64,000 nucleotides of DNA, taken from NCBI RefSeq assembly GCF_024138395.1, contig NZ_JAMYDU010000009.1:124001-188000 (forward strand), read 5' to 3'. Below the pieces are notes generated by a model. The model saw only the letters and a program-made list of their open reading frames with translations, did not search any database and was not told where the DNA came from. This stretch comes from Pseudomonas mandelii. Its GTDB lineage: Bacteria; Pseudomonadota; Gammaproteobacteria; Pseudomonadales; Pseudomonadaceae. Shown in pieces: positions 56,802 through 64,000 of this stretch. A program made the position numbers and the translations under genes. How positions within the stretch are numbered: the stretch's first letter is position 1; every line of letters starts with the position of its first letter.

Positions 56802-57599
56802 ATGCACTTTTCCGATCTGCTCGACGCTGTCCGCAGCCACCCGCAAGAGTTGTCTATTCCGGCCGAATGGGGTCAGGGGCGAGCCAGTTTTGGTGGGCTG
56901 ATAGCCGCCTTGCAATACGAAGCCATGCGCGCAAAAGTTCCGGCGGATCGTCCGGTGCGTTCGCTGGCCATCACCTTTGTCGGCCCGGTCGAGCCCGATG
57001 TGCCGGTCAGTTTTGAAGTCGATGTGCTGCGCGAAGGCAAAGCCGTCAGCCAAGTGCTCGGCCGGGCAATGCAAAAGGGCCAAGTGGTGACGTTGGTCCA
57101 GGGCAGCTTCGGCGCCTCGCGACCTTCCGAGGTGGCAGTCACGGCTAACGTTGCGCCCGAGATGAAGCACTGGGACGACTGCCAGGAAATGCCCTATATC
57201 AAAGGGGCGACCCCGGAATTCATGCGTCATTTGGCAATGCGCTGGAGCATCGGTGGCCTGCCATTCACCGGCAACACCTCTCGCGATATGGGTGGTTGGG
57301 TGCGCTTGCGTGGAGAAGGGAAGGACGAGGTGGTCAGCGAGGCGCATATTCTGGCGCTGGTCGACGCCTGGCCACCGTCCTTGTTGTCGCATCTGAAGAA
57401 ACCGGCGGCAGGCAGCACGCTGACCTGGACCATCGAATTCGTCCAGCCGTTGCTCGCGTTGAGCACGCTGGACTGGTGCAAGTACCTGGTGGAAATCGAG
57501 TATGCCGCTGACGGTTACGGGCACGCCGCCGCAAAATTGTGGAGCGAAGACGGTCAGTTGATCGCCATGAGCCGGCAGACAGTCACGATTTTTGCGTGA
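56802..57599 (+). CDS. Acyl-CoA thioesterase family protein (double hot-dog)
   Basis: 265 residues with two hot-dog halves. The first has GRASFGGLIAALQYEAM and RSLAITFVGPVEPDVPV; the second has DMGGWVRL, ILALVDAWPPSLLS and GSTLTWTIEFVQPL. This is the layout of TesB-like thioesterases that cleave acyl-CoA. Aspartate in ALVDAWPP is the probable catalytic residue by family analogy. Substrate chain length unknown. It stands alone with its own upstream space. Confidence 0.88.
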   Translation: MHFSDLLDAVRSHPQELSIPAEWGQGRASFGGLIAALQYEAMRAKVPADRPVRSLAITFVGPVEPDVPVSFEVDVLREGKAVSQVLGRAMQKGQVVTLVQGSFGASRPSEVAVTANVAPEMKHWDDCQEMPYIKGATPEFMRHLAMRWSIGGLPFTGNTSRDMGGWVRLRGEGKDEVVSEAHILALVDAWPPSLLSHLKKPAAGSTLTWTIEFVQPLLALSTLDWCKYLVEIEYAADGYGHAAAKLWSEDGQLIAMSRQTVTIFA

Positions 57600-57611
57600 C
57601 GGCAATGGCGT

Positions 57612-57842
57612 TCACGCCAATCGGTGACCGTGATGCTGCAGGCCCAGGGCGGCAATCAGGCTGATGACACCGATCGCGATGCTCGCCAGATCCAGGCTGA
57701 ACACCCCCGAGATCATCAGTAAAGACCCCACGATGAACAGCGGCACGGCAATCTGGTGCGGCACCAGATTGGTCGGGTGCTGCTGTTTATGCGGGTACGT
57801 TCGCCATTGCCAGGCGGGCAGGTTGGGATGACGTTTGCCCAT
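57612..57842 (-). CDS. Small two-helix membrane protein, function unknown
   Basis: 76 residues: a Trp/His-rich N-terminus (HPNLPAWQWRTYPHKQQHPTN), then two hydrophobic segments (IAVPLFIVGSLLMISGVF and IAIGVISLIAALGL). Similar pseudomonad proteins are sometimes labelled 'terminase', which I do not support since nothing here resembles a phage terminase. The pattern suggests a small inner-membrane protein. Convergent with the thioesterase gene. Confidence 0.75.
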   Translation of the reverse strand: MGKRHPNLPAWQWRTYPHKQQHPTNLVPHQIAVPLFIVGSLLMISGVFSLDLASIAIGVISLIAALGLQHHGHRLA

Positions 57843-57968
57843 GATGTTTATCCTTTATTCGTGAGGCGCTTGAATAAAGAATAGGCTTGGCAAAAGCCGT
57901 CGGCGAATCAAGGCTGGCTATCGGTGCAATAGGTGTGATGGTCGGGATTGATGTTGCTCGGTCTGACG

Positions 57969-58038
57969 CCTTCGCGGGCAAGCCTCGCTCCTACAGGTAC
58001 AGCGGGGCCCTTGTAGGAGCGAGGCTTGCCCGCGAAGA
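57969..58038. repeat. REP inverted pair
   Basis: CCTTCGCGGGCAAGCCTCGCTCCTACA and its complement, about 16 bases apart, at the 3' end of the chemoreceptor gene. Confidence 0.9.
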
Positions 58039-58043
58039 GGCCC

Positions 58044-59525
58044 TCAAAGCTTGAGCTGCCCAATGGCCTTGCTCAATTCCCCTGCCAACATCGCCAGCTC
58101 ATTGCTGGTAATCGCCGAATTCACGGTCTGCTGCACGGTGTTTTCGGTCACGTCGCGAATGCTCACCACCGCCCGATTCATCTCTTCCGCCACATGGCTT
58201 TGCTGCTCGGCTGCCACTGCGATCTGCGTATTGCTTTCACGCATCTGCGCCACCGCACCGGTGATTTCGGCCAGGGCCACGCTGGCTTCCTGGGCCTGCT
58301 GCATGCAGTCGTCGGCCTTGTACGAGCTTTCCTGCATGAAATCCACGGCGTCCCGAGTGACGGCCAGCAGCGCTGAAACCATGGTGGTGATCTCGTCGGT
58401 GGATGCCTGGACGCGCTTGGCCAGGTTACGCACCTCATCAGCGACCACCGCAAACCCACGGCCCATTTCACCGGCCCGGGCCGCTTCAATGGCGGCGTTA
58501 AGGGCCAGCAGGTTGGTCTGTTCGGCGATGCTGTGGATCACGCTGACCACGCCGTTGATCTTCTGGCTGTCCTCGGCCAGATGCTGAATCATCTCGGCCG
58601 TTTGCTGCACGCCGGTGGACAACCCGCCAATCGATTTCTGCACCCGAGTGACCACTTCCTGGCCACTGCCGGCCAAGGTGTCGGCAGTTTGCGAGAGGTC
58701 GCGGGTGGCGCCGGCGTGTTGGGCAATGTGATGGACCGTGGCGGTCATTTCGTTAATCGCCGTGGCGGCCTGATCGGTTTCGCTTTGCTGACCGAGCATG
58801 CCGTGACGCACCTCGTTCATGCTCGAGGCCAGCCGCGCGGCACCGACATCCAGCTGCCGGGCGGTATTGGCGACGGTGTTGACCACCCGCTGGTAACCGG
58901 CCTGCATGGCATTGAAGGCATTGGCCATCTGCCCGACTTCATCCTTGCAAGCCAGAGGTACGCGGGCCGACAGGTCGCCGGTTTTCTCGACGTGGAGCAT
59001 CACATCTTTCAAGGTGTTGAGCTGGCTGAGCAGGAAGCGGATCAACAGTTGCGACGCGCCGAGCATCGCCAGCATCAGAATGAACACTGCTACTGCATAG
59101 TGGGTGAAGCGTTCGCCGAACACTTGGCTCAGGCTCTGGCCATAGGCAATCACCGCGATCTGTTGACCGTCAGGGCGAGTGAATACCTCGGCGCCCATCA
59201 ACGGGTTTTCACCGAACAGTGGCAGGGTGTTGATGTCGACCCAACCGTTGGTATCGGTCAGCTCCAGCAATGGTTGTCCGTTCAGTAACGGTGCCTGCCC
59301 GCGATTGAAGGTCAGCAGGTGATCGGCCTTGGGCAGCGGCTGCCCGGCAGGCCAGGCATTGAGTAACCGCGCCTGGACCTGGGCCGACGCTTGAGCGGCG
59401 AGGCTTCGGGCCTGTTGTTCAAGCTGCACGGCGTACAGCACCAGCAACAGGGTAGTGCCAAAGGCGACGGCATTGACCGCCCAGAATTTGTATTTCAGTG
59501 AGATGTTGCTAAGCCAGGCACCCAT
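58044..59525 (-). CDS. Methyl-accepting chemotaxis protein
   Basis: 493 residues: transmembrane helix 1 (about 15-35), a short periplasmic sensor of about 120 residues, helix 2 (about 145-168), a HAMP region ([23 protein letters not shown]), and a long signalling coiled coil with the hairpin tip [20 protein letters not shown] then [17 protein letters not shown]. It relays a ligand signal to CheA/CheW. The sensor domain is too short for a dCache, and the ligand is unknown. I chose the ATG at 59525, which leaves a short cytoplasmic N-terminus; a longer frame reaches 59561. Confidence 0.95.
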   Translation of the reverse strand: MGAWLSNISLKYKFWAVNAVAFGTTLLLVLYAVQLEQQARSLAAQASAQVQARLLNAWPAGQPLPKADHLLTFNRGQAPLLNGQPLLELTDTNGWVDINTLPLFGENPLMGAEVFTRPDGQQIAVIAYGQSLSQVFGERFTHYAVAVFILMLAMLGASQLLIRFLLSQLNTLKDVMLHVEKTGDLSARVPLACKDEVGQMANAFNAMQAGYQRVVNTVANTARQLDVGAARLASSMNEVRHGMLGQQSETDQAATAINEMTATVHHIAQHAGATRDLSQTADTLAGSGQEVVTRVQKSIGGLSTGVQQTAEMIQHLAEDSQKINGVVSVIHSIAEQTNLLALNAAIEAARAGEMGRGFAVVADEVRNLAKRVQASTDEITTMVSALLAVTRDAVDFMQESSYKADDCMQQAQEASVALAEITGAVAQMRESNTQIAVAAEQQSHVAEEMNRAVVSIRDVTENTVQQTVNSAITSNELAMLAGELSKAIGQLKL

Positions 59526-59629
59526 GGAGGTCTTCTCTGATAGCGGAAACAGTTTTGGCAAGGTGCCAGCATTGTGCCGCTATGCAGGGATTCAGATGTT
59601 GATGCAGGTCAACGGGCATCACCGCCAAC

Positions 59630-59721
59630 CTGTGGGAGCGGGCTTGCCCGCGATGAGGTCGGCACATTCAATGTTGATGTTGACTGACACGCCACTATCG
59701 CGGGCAAGCCCGCTCCCACAG
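59630..59721. repeat. REP inverted pair
   Basis: CTGTGGGAGCGGGCTTGCCCGCGAT and its complement, about 40 bases apart, between tatD and the chemoreceptor gene. Confidence 0.9.
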
Positions 59722-59731
59722 GGGATTGAGG

Positions 59732-60541
59732 TTATTGGGGGATTGAGGGCAGACCGAAAAATGCTCGCGCACAGGCCGTGCTGTGTGCAGCCAAATCTTC
59801 CACCGTCTCCCCACGATGCAACGCCACTTCCCGCAACACTTCAGTCAGATACGCCGGCTCGTTGCGACCGTTCTTCGGTTTGGGGCGCAGACTGCGCGGC
59901 AATAGATACGGCGCATCGCTCTCCAGCATCAGGCGTCCGCGTTTAATCTCTTTGACCAATGGATGCAGGTGCGTGCCACGGCGTTCATCACAAATCCAGC
60001 CAGTGATGCCGATGTGCAAATCCAGATCGAGGTAGCTGAACAGCGCCTTTTTTTCACCGGTGAAGCAGTGCACCACGGCAGCCGGCAACTGGTCGCGGTA
60101 ATCACGCAGGATCTCCAGCAACCGTTGGCTGGCATCGCGCTCATGCAGGAACACCGGCAATTGCAGCTCGACCGCCATCGCCAGATGCTCTTCGAGGACT
60201 TTTTCCTGCTGCGGGCGGGGTGAGAAATCGCGGTTGAAATCGAGGCCGCATTCGCCCACGGCCACCACGTTCGGCTCCTTGAGCAAACTGCGCAGACGCT
60301 GAGCGCTGTCGGCATTCCAGTCGCTGGCCGAGTGCGGGTGAATGCCGGCCGTGGCGAACAGTCGTTGAGCGCTTTCGTCCAGTTGCTGGCACAGTTCCAG
60401 AGCCTGTTCGCTGCCCTCGACGCTGGTCCCGGTGAGCACCAGTTGGCAGACCCCGGCAGCATAGGCACGGTCGAGTACAGCCTGGTGTTTGTCGGCGAAA
60501 CTGGGGTTGGTCAGGTTGACGCCGATATCGATGAGTTGCAT
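59732..60541 (-). CDS. tatD: TatD family deoxyribonuclease
   Basis: 269 residues of a TIM-barrel metal hydrolase. It begins [19 protein letters not shown]; true TatD has this DIGVNLT in place of the HxH of its YcfH/YjjV relatives. Metal and active-site residues: [33 protein letters not shown], and [24 protein letters not shown]. It acts as a 3'-5' nuclease in DNA repair and, in E. coli, in oxidative damage tolerance. No tatABC genes are adjacent. The ATG at 60541 gives the conserved start. Confidence 0.95.
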   Translation of the reverse strand: MQLIDIGVNLTNPSFADKHQAVLDRAYAAGVCQLVLTGTSVEGSEQALELCQQLDESAQRLFATAGIHPHSASDWNADSAQRLRSLLKEPNVVAVGECGLDFNRDFSPRPQQEKVLEEHLAMAVELQLPVFLHERDASQRLLEILRDYRDQLPAAVVHCFTGEKKALFSYLDLDLHIGITGWICDERRGTHLHPLVKEIKRGRLMLESDAPYLLPRSLRPKPKNGRNEPAYLTEVLREVALHRGETVEDLAAHSTACARAFFGLPSIPQ

Positions 60542-60778
60542 GGTGCTACCTCGGACCAAAGGCCGGAAAGCATATCAGAGCTGTAGATTTATAAGAAAAG
60601 CGAAGAACTACAACGAGTTAAAGCTGTCTGTTGAGGCCGCGAGACAGGTCGGGGTTGGTAGGATTGCCATCACTGTGCCACTCTCTCGCACTTTACCAGC
60701 GCTTCAAGCGCTCTGTTTCTGTCGTTCGACGTCATGAAATCACCCATGAGGTCGGCCAGTATTCTTTCCGGAGAGTGG

Positions 60779-62200
60779 ATGATTCGTCCCTCGGTTTTGT
60801 TACTGCTGTGTTGTTCGTTGCTGCTGCCCATGCCGGCGGTTGCGCGCCTGGCCGGGCCGTTGCAAGCCGTGCCCGCAGCCAAGGTCCGCGACCTGGCGGA
60901 GATTCGCAGCAGTCGCGTGTTGCGAGTGTTGGTCAACCAGAGCCGCAACAGTTCCGGTGAAGTCCAGGGCCAGGCCATCGGCGTCGAATATCATCGCCTG
61001 CGCGCTTTCGAACAATACCTCAATGGCCATGCCCGCGATGGCCAGGAAATCACCCTCAAGATCATTCCCAAAGCCAAGGATCAATTGCTCGGCGCGTTGC
61101 AGCGCGGGGAGGGTGATCTGGTCGCGCCGGGGGAGTTACTCGACCCGCAACCGGGCCTCGCCGTCAGCACCAGTCAACCGATTGCCAGCAATGTGCCGTT
61201 GCTGCTGGTGGGGATCAAAGGCGAACGACGTTACACCCGTCTCGAGCAACTCTCGGGCAAAACCCTCGCGCTGCCCACCGGCAGTGCCGCCGGGGATGCG
61301 GTCAGTCAGATCAATCAGAAACTCGCGCTGCACAAACTGCCGCCGGTGAAGATCGAGTGGGTCGATCCAAGTCTGGCGGTCGAGGATGTGCTGGAAATGG
61401 TCCAGGGCGGGATCTTTCATCTGACGATTGTCGAGCAACCGATTGCCGAACGCTGGGGCAAGATCCTGACCAAATTGCGTTTCGATCGACAGGTCCTTAT
61501 CAGCGAGCCGGGCGAGGAATACTGGTTCGTGCGCCGCGACGCCTCGATGCTGCGTTCGAGCATCGATCGTTTCCTGACCACCTACAAGAAACCATCGGAC
61601 CAGGATGCTACGTTCCTGCGGATCTATCGGCGCCTGTATCAAGTGCATTATCCCTTGGCCAAGGCTGATCGGCAGCGCTTGGAAAAACTTCGACCAGTAC
61701 TGCAAAAGCACGCTGAAGCCCAAGGCATGGACTGGCTGAACCTGGCGGCGCTGGCCTTCAAGGAGTCGGCGCTGCAACCCAACGCCAGAAGCGGCAGCGG
61801 CCCCACCGGCCTGATGCAAATCACCCCCTCCGCGGCGCAACGGGTAGGCGTGAGTAATATTCAGAACCTCGACGCCAATGTGCAGGCCGGGGCCAAGTAT
61901 CTGGCGATGATCCGCCGCAAGTTTTTTGCCAGCCCCAAACTCAACGAGCGCGAGCGCATGGCGTTCGTGCTGGCGGCCTACAACATGGGGCCGGAGCGGG
62001 TTCAAGGCATGCGCGCCGAAGCTCGGCGGCGCGGCTTGAACCCTAATCAATGGTTTTTCCAGGTCGAGCGCATTGCCATGGAGCAGGTGGGGATGGGCGC
62101 CGTCAGCTATGTTAATAGCGTGAACAAGTATTACTTGGCGTTCGATCGGGAACGGGAGTCGTTGGAGCCCCAGGGGCAAAAAGTGGTCTCACGGAAATGA
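60779..62200 (+). CDS. MltF-like membrane-bound lytic transglycosylase
   Basis: 473 residues: signal peptide (PSVLLLLCCSLLLPMPAVA), a periplasmic solute-binding (ABC substrate-type) domain (about 35-270, VLRVLVNQSRNSS, TLALPTGSAAGDAVSQ), and a C-terminal SLT lysozyme-like domain with catalytic Glu329 in AALAFKESALQPNARSGSGPTGLMQITPSAA and AAYNMGPERV. This two-domain build is that of MltF, which cleaves peptidoglycan and is regulated by muropeptide binding to the first domain. There is no lipobox, as in MltF. GGAGAG before ATG 60779 sets the start. Confidence 0.92.
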   Translation: MIRPSVLLLLCCSLLLPMPAVARLAGPLQAVPAAKVRDLAEIRSSRVLRVLVNQSRNSSGEVQGQAIGVEYHRLRAFEQYLNGHARDGQEITLKIIPKAKDQLLGALQRGEGDLVAPGELLDPQPGLAVSTSQPIASNVPLLLVGIKGERRYTRLEQLSGKTLALPTGSAAGDAVSQINQKLALHKLPPVKIEWVDPSLAVEDVLEMVQGGIFHLTIVEQPIAERWGKILTKLRFDRQVLISEPGEEYWFVRRDASMLRSSIDRFLTTYKKPSDQDATFLRIYRRLYQVHYPLAKADRQRLEKLRPVLQKHAEAQGMDWLNLAALAFKESALQPNARSGSGPTGLMQITPSAAQRVGVSNIQNLDANVQAGAKYLAMIRRKFFASPKLNERERMAFVLAAYNMGPERVQGMRAEARRRGLNPNQWFFQVERIAMEQVGMGAVSYVNSVNKYYLAFDRERESLEPQGQKVVSRK

Positions 62201-62303
62201 TCGACTAAGCTGATTGTTATGGTGCGTTTTTTGCGCTTTTAACATGAGTTTTACTGATTAATATAGCGGCCAACCAACACATACTCACAATGGATGACAC
62301 AGC

Positions 62304-62738
62304 ATGAGCACATTGATCAACAAGGTACTGTCCACCCACGCCGGTTACGGTCTGACGATTCTACGGATTGTCGTCGGCATCATTTTCGCGGCCCACGGCT
62401 CGCAGAAACTCTTCGGGGCATTCGGCGGCTACGGCATTGCCGGCACCGCGCAGTGGATGGAAAGCATCGGCCTGGCACCGGGTCACCTGATGGCGATTCT
62501 GGCCGGTGGTACCGAGTTCTTCGGTGGTCTGGCGTTGATCATTGGTCTGCTCGCCCGTCCGGCAGCGCTGGGGCTGGCCTTCGTTTCGCTGGTCGCTATT
62601 TTCTCGGTGCATATCAGCAATGGTCTGTTCATGTCCAACAACGGTTATGAATTCGCCCTGGCCTTGCTCGGCGGCAGCCTCGCGGTGCTGATCGAAGGTG
62701 CAGGCAAGCTGTCGGCCGACCGCGCCATCACCAACTGA
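62304..62738 (+). CDS. DoxX family membrane protein
   Basis: 144 residues with four transmembrane helices and the DoxX/DoxD pattern: LTILRIVVGIIFAAHGSQKLFGAFGGYGI, MAILAGGTEFFGGLALIIGLLARPAALGLAF, and ANGxEF-like NNGYEFALALLGG. DoxX proteins are linked to thiol-redox balance and quinone-dependent processes in some bacteria, but this one's reaction is unknown. A terminator follows. Confidence 0.92.
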   Translation: MSTLINKVLSTHAGYGLTILRIVVGIIFAAHGSQKLFGAFGGYGIAGTAQWMESIGLAPGHLMAILAGGTEFFGGLALIIGLLARPAALGLAFVSLVAIFSVHISNGLFMSNNGYEFALALLGGSLAVLIEGAGKLSADRAITN

Positions 62739-62754
62739 CCTCCCTGATTCAACG

Positions 62755-62795
62755 AAAAGGCCTGCATTGTGCGACGCACTGTGCAGGCCTTTTTT
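62755..62795 (+). terminator. Rho-independent terminator of the DoxX gene
   Basis: AAAAGGCCTGCA and TGCAGGCCTTTTTT pair around a 15-base loop that itself can pair (GTGCG/CGCAC). Confidence 0.93.
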
Positions 62796-62809
62796 GTTGC
62801 GCGTGATTC

Positions 62810-62839
62810 TTGACACTGTCCGGTCAGCTTCTCTAGGAT
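62810..62839 (+). promoter_or_regulatory. Candidate sigma-70 promoter
   Basis: TTGACA (62810-62815), an 18-base spacer, then TAGGAT (62834-62839). It stands 160 bases before the small MetW-like gene and directly after the terminator, so it would start a long leader RNA. Confidence 0.5.
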
Positions 62840-62844
62840 GCTGC

Positions 62845-62999
62845 CCATGCGCCGATTTAAACAGCTACTTGCGGGGCGCCAGGTGACTTGATCCAGTTGC
62901 CGATAGAAGCTTGAAACAGGCTTCGAAATACCGCTAAAGCGCTGGTTCGGTGTTGCCTCTCACCTGCCATGCAGACTTTTGAGGCAGAGACACGACACA
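62845..62999 (+). promoter_or_regulatory. Long structured leader, candidate cis-regulatory RNA
   Basis: About 150 bases between the predicted transcription start and the ATG. GCGCC (about 62851) can pair with GGCGC (about 62875) around GATTTAAACAGCTACTTGCG. Further pairs are GAAGC / GCTTC (about 62907-62923) and CCGCTAAAGCGCTGGTTCGG. No known riboswitch class can be named from sight. The compact, GC-balanced pairing suggests a functional RNA rather than filler. Confidence 0.35.
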
Positions 63000-63308
63000 A
63001 TGAATGCATTGAACCCCGTTATACGCCCCGCGCCGATCACGGCACACCTCACCCAACGCAATCCAAAAATCCTGCTTGGCGGTAAACATCAGCCGACGCT
63101 TCTGCGTTACCTCGATGGCTGGCCGCGCCGCACCGGTGGGCCTGCTGCCTTCCTGATTCAGTTTGTCGACGACGGCGAGTCACTGGCTCGGTTTGCCAAC
63201 GACAGTTTCGATCTGGCGGTGATTCTGGCGCCCAGCATAGAGGATGCGCCGGAAGTGATCAGGCAGCTGACTCGCGTGGCTCGCCAAGGGCTGATTACCC
63301 GTCGCTGA
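63000..63308 (+). CDS. Small protein with MetW-like C-terminal motif, function unknown
   Basis: 102 residues. The last ~35 (DSFDLAVILAPSIEDAPEVI then RVARQGLITRR) follow the pattern of the SAM-methyltransferase motif with the conserved SFD and of MetW, whose core ends SFDIVVMTQ...RVGRQCIIT. The N-terminal half has no glycine-rich SAM loop, so it is unlikely to be an active methyltransferase. It might be a shortened relative used for regulation. The start at 63000 gives a conserved-looking N-terminus; an ATG-led longer frame from 62979 exists. It stands alone behind a long leader. Confidence 0.6.
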   Translation: MNALNPVIRPAPITAHLTQRNPKILLGGKHQPTLLRYLDGWPRRTGGPAAFLIQFVDDGESLARFANDSFDLAVILAPSIEDAPEVIRQLTRVARQGLITRR

Positions 63309-63341
63309 GTTTCAGAGCGCTGCGGCTCAGAGCGCAGCAGC

Positions 63342-63839
63342 TCACAGATAGTCGATCGCCACGATATACACGCACTGCTCACCGGTTGGCGTCTGGACCC
63401 GCACTTCGGCGTCCAGCGCCTTGCCGATCAGGGCGCGCGCCAACGGTGAGTCGATGCTGATCAGGCCTAGTTTCAGATCCAGCTCATCCGGCCCGACGAT
63501 GCGATAGCGCGACTCCTTGCCGTCTTCATCTTCAATCGTGACCCAGGCGCCAAAGTAGACCTTGTTCGGATCACTGGGTTTTTCGCTGACCACCTTGAGC
63601 GCTTCCAGGCGTTTGGTGAGAAAGCGCACGCGACTGTCGATCTCGCGCAGCATCTTTTTGCCGTAGGTGTACTCGGCGTTTTCCGAGCGATCGCCCTGTG
63701 CCGCCGCCTCGCTGACCGATTGCGTCACTTGCGGTCGGCGCACATGCCAGAGTTCATGAAACTCGGCCCGCATCCGCGCTTCACCTTCGGGGGTGATCAG
63801 CGCGGTGCCAGCGGTGCGGGGAGGGCGATAACGGCTCAT
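63342..63839 (-). CDS. greB: Transcription elongation factor GreB
   Basis: 165 residues: an N-terminal antiparallel coiled coil ([24 protein letters not shown] and [35 protein letters not shown]) whose acidic tip DRSENAEY inserts in the RNA polymerase secondary channel, and a C-terminal FKBP-like domain ([29 protein letters not shown]). It rescues backtracked polymerase by stimulating RNA cleavage. The basic patch and 'YTYGKK' fit GreB rather than GreA. Confidence 0.96.
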   Translation of the reverse strand: MSRYRPPRTAGTALITPEGEARMRAEFHELWHVRRPQVTQSVSEAAAQGDRSENAEYTYGKKMLREIDSRVRFLTKRLEALKVVSEKPSDPNKVYFGAWVTIEDEDGKESRYRIVGPDELDLKLGLISIDSPLARALIGKALDAEVRVQTPTGEQCVYIVAIDYL

Positions 63840-63881
63840 GGCGACTTCTTGTGGTTGTATGGATCAGAGCGCTTGAGTTTA

Positions 63882-64000
63882 TCAACCCTCGCGCAGAACT
63901 GTCAGGGGGCTGGCGTTCAAGGCGCGGCGCGTACCGAACACACCGGCACCGCCGATCAGCACCGCGCCGATCAGTGGCAAGACCAATAGCCACGGATGCG
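63882..64000 (-). CDS. FtsX-type ABC transporter permease (partial, C-terminal end only)
   Basis: The minus strand is open from the window edge to TGA at 63882-63884, giving about 38 residues. They read HPWLLVLPLIGAVLIGGAGVFGTRRALNASPL, then TVLREG and stop. A last transmembrane helix followed by RRALNxSPLxVLRE is the usual end of MacB/FtsX-like permeases such as YbbP. The rest of the gene lies outside. Confidence 0.75.
   Translation of the reverse strand, partial: HPWLLVLPLIGAVLIGGAGVFGTRRALNASPLTVLREG

Noticed and set aside
57612..57842. Phage terminase label for the 76-residue protein
   Set aside because: The product is a two-helix membrane protein without any nuclease or ATPase motif, and no phage genes are nearby.

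Overview
The window is a chromosomal stretch of a Pseudomonas, most likely of the fluorescens group. Evidence: the gene order methylthioadenosine deaminase / mtnA / gyrA / serC-pheA-hisC-tyrA:aroA-cmk-rpsA / ihfB / O-antigen locus / wbpM / comEA is the Pseudomonas order, the tyrA:aroA fusion is a pseudomonad trait, and the GC-rich core is sprinkled with Pseudomonas-type REP inverted pairs (arms like GGAGCGAGGCTTGCCCGCGA). No rRNA, tRNA or CRISPR array was seen.

Layout. (1) 1-14962, core metabolism and information genes: divergent MTA deaminase (partial) and mtnA (methionine salvage), gyrA, the serC-pheA-hisC-tyrA:aroA-cmk-rpsA supraoperon (serine/PLP, Phe, His/aromatic transamination, Tyr plus shikimate, CMP kinase, ribosomal S1), a REP cluster, a small lipoprotein, ihfB and a LapA-domain protein. 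(2) 15189-39318, the O-antigen (LPS) locus, bounded by ihfB and wbpM as in P. aeruginosa. Its left arm (+ strand) has rmlB-rmlD-rmlA (no rmlC), a GT2, a WbpV-like reductase and a WbpL-like initiating transferase. An AT-rich three-gene gtr-type modification cassette (gtrB, a large GT-C membrane protein, gtrA) follows, bracketed by an IS30 transposase remnant on the left and a pile of nested IS66 fragments on the right. A minus-strand block then encodes an ABC export system (wzm, wzt with a C-terminal glycan-binding domain), a polysaccharide pyruvyltransferase with a coiled-coil tail, two glycosyltransferases and an epimerase. Another IS66 fragment and one more GT2 precede wbpM. (3) 39431-45587, accessory metabolism: ComEA-like protein, an SDR plus beta-ketoacyl-ACP synthase pair, a GntR regulator with a DUF1989 protein, and an ethanolamine-type permease. 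(4) 45980-54085, the complete high-affinity K+ uptake operon kdpFABC with its sensor/regulator kdpDE, with REP pairs inserted between genes. (5) 54205-64000, assorted housekeeping and envelope genes: patatin-like protein, CHAD protein, thioesterase, chemoreceptor, tatD, MltF-like lytic transglycosylase, DoxX, a MetW-like small protein behind a long leader, greB, and the end of an FtsX-type permease.

How the parts work together. WbpM and the WbpV-like reductase can make UDP-QuiNAc, which WbpL can put on undecaprenyl phosphate. Rml enzymes supply dTDP-rhamnose (RmlC must come from elsewhere). The GT2/GT4 enzymes extend the chain and Wzm/Wzt export it. The pyruvyltransferase with a coiled-coil tail beside a Wzt with a C-terminal binding domain suggests, by analogy with WbdD-type systems, a chain-capping and length-control module; this is my most interesting inference. 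The gtr cassette probably decorates the finished O-polysaccharide and looks horizontally acquired.
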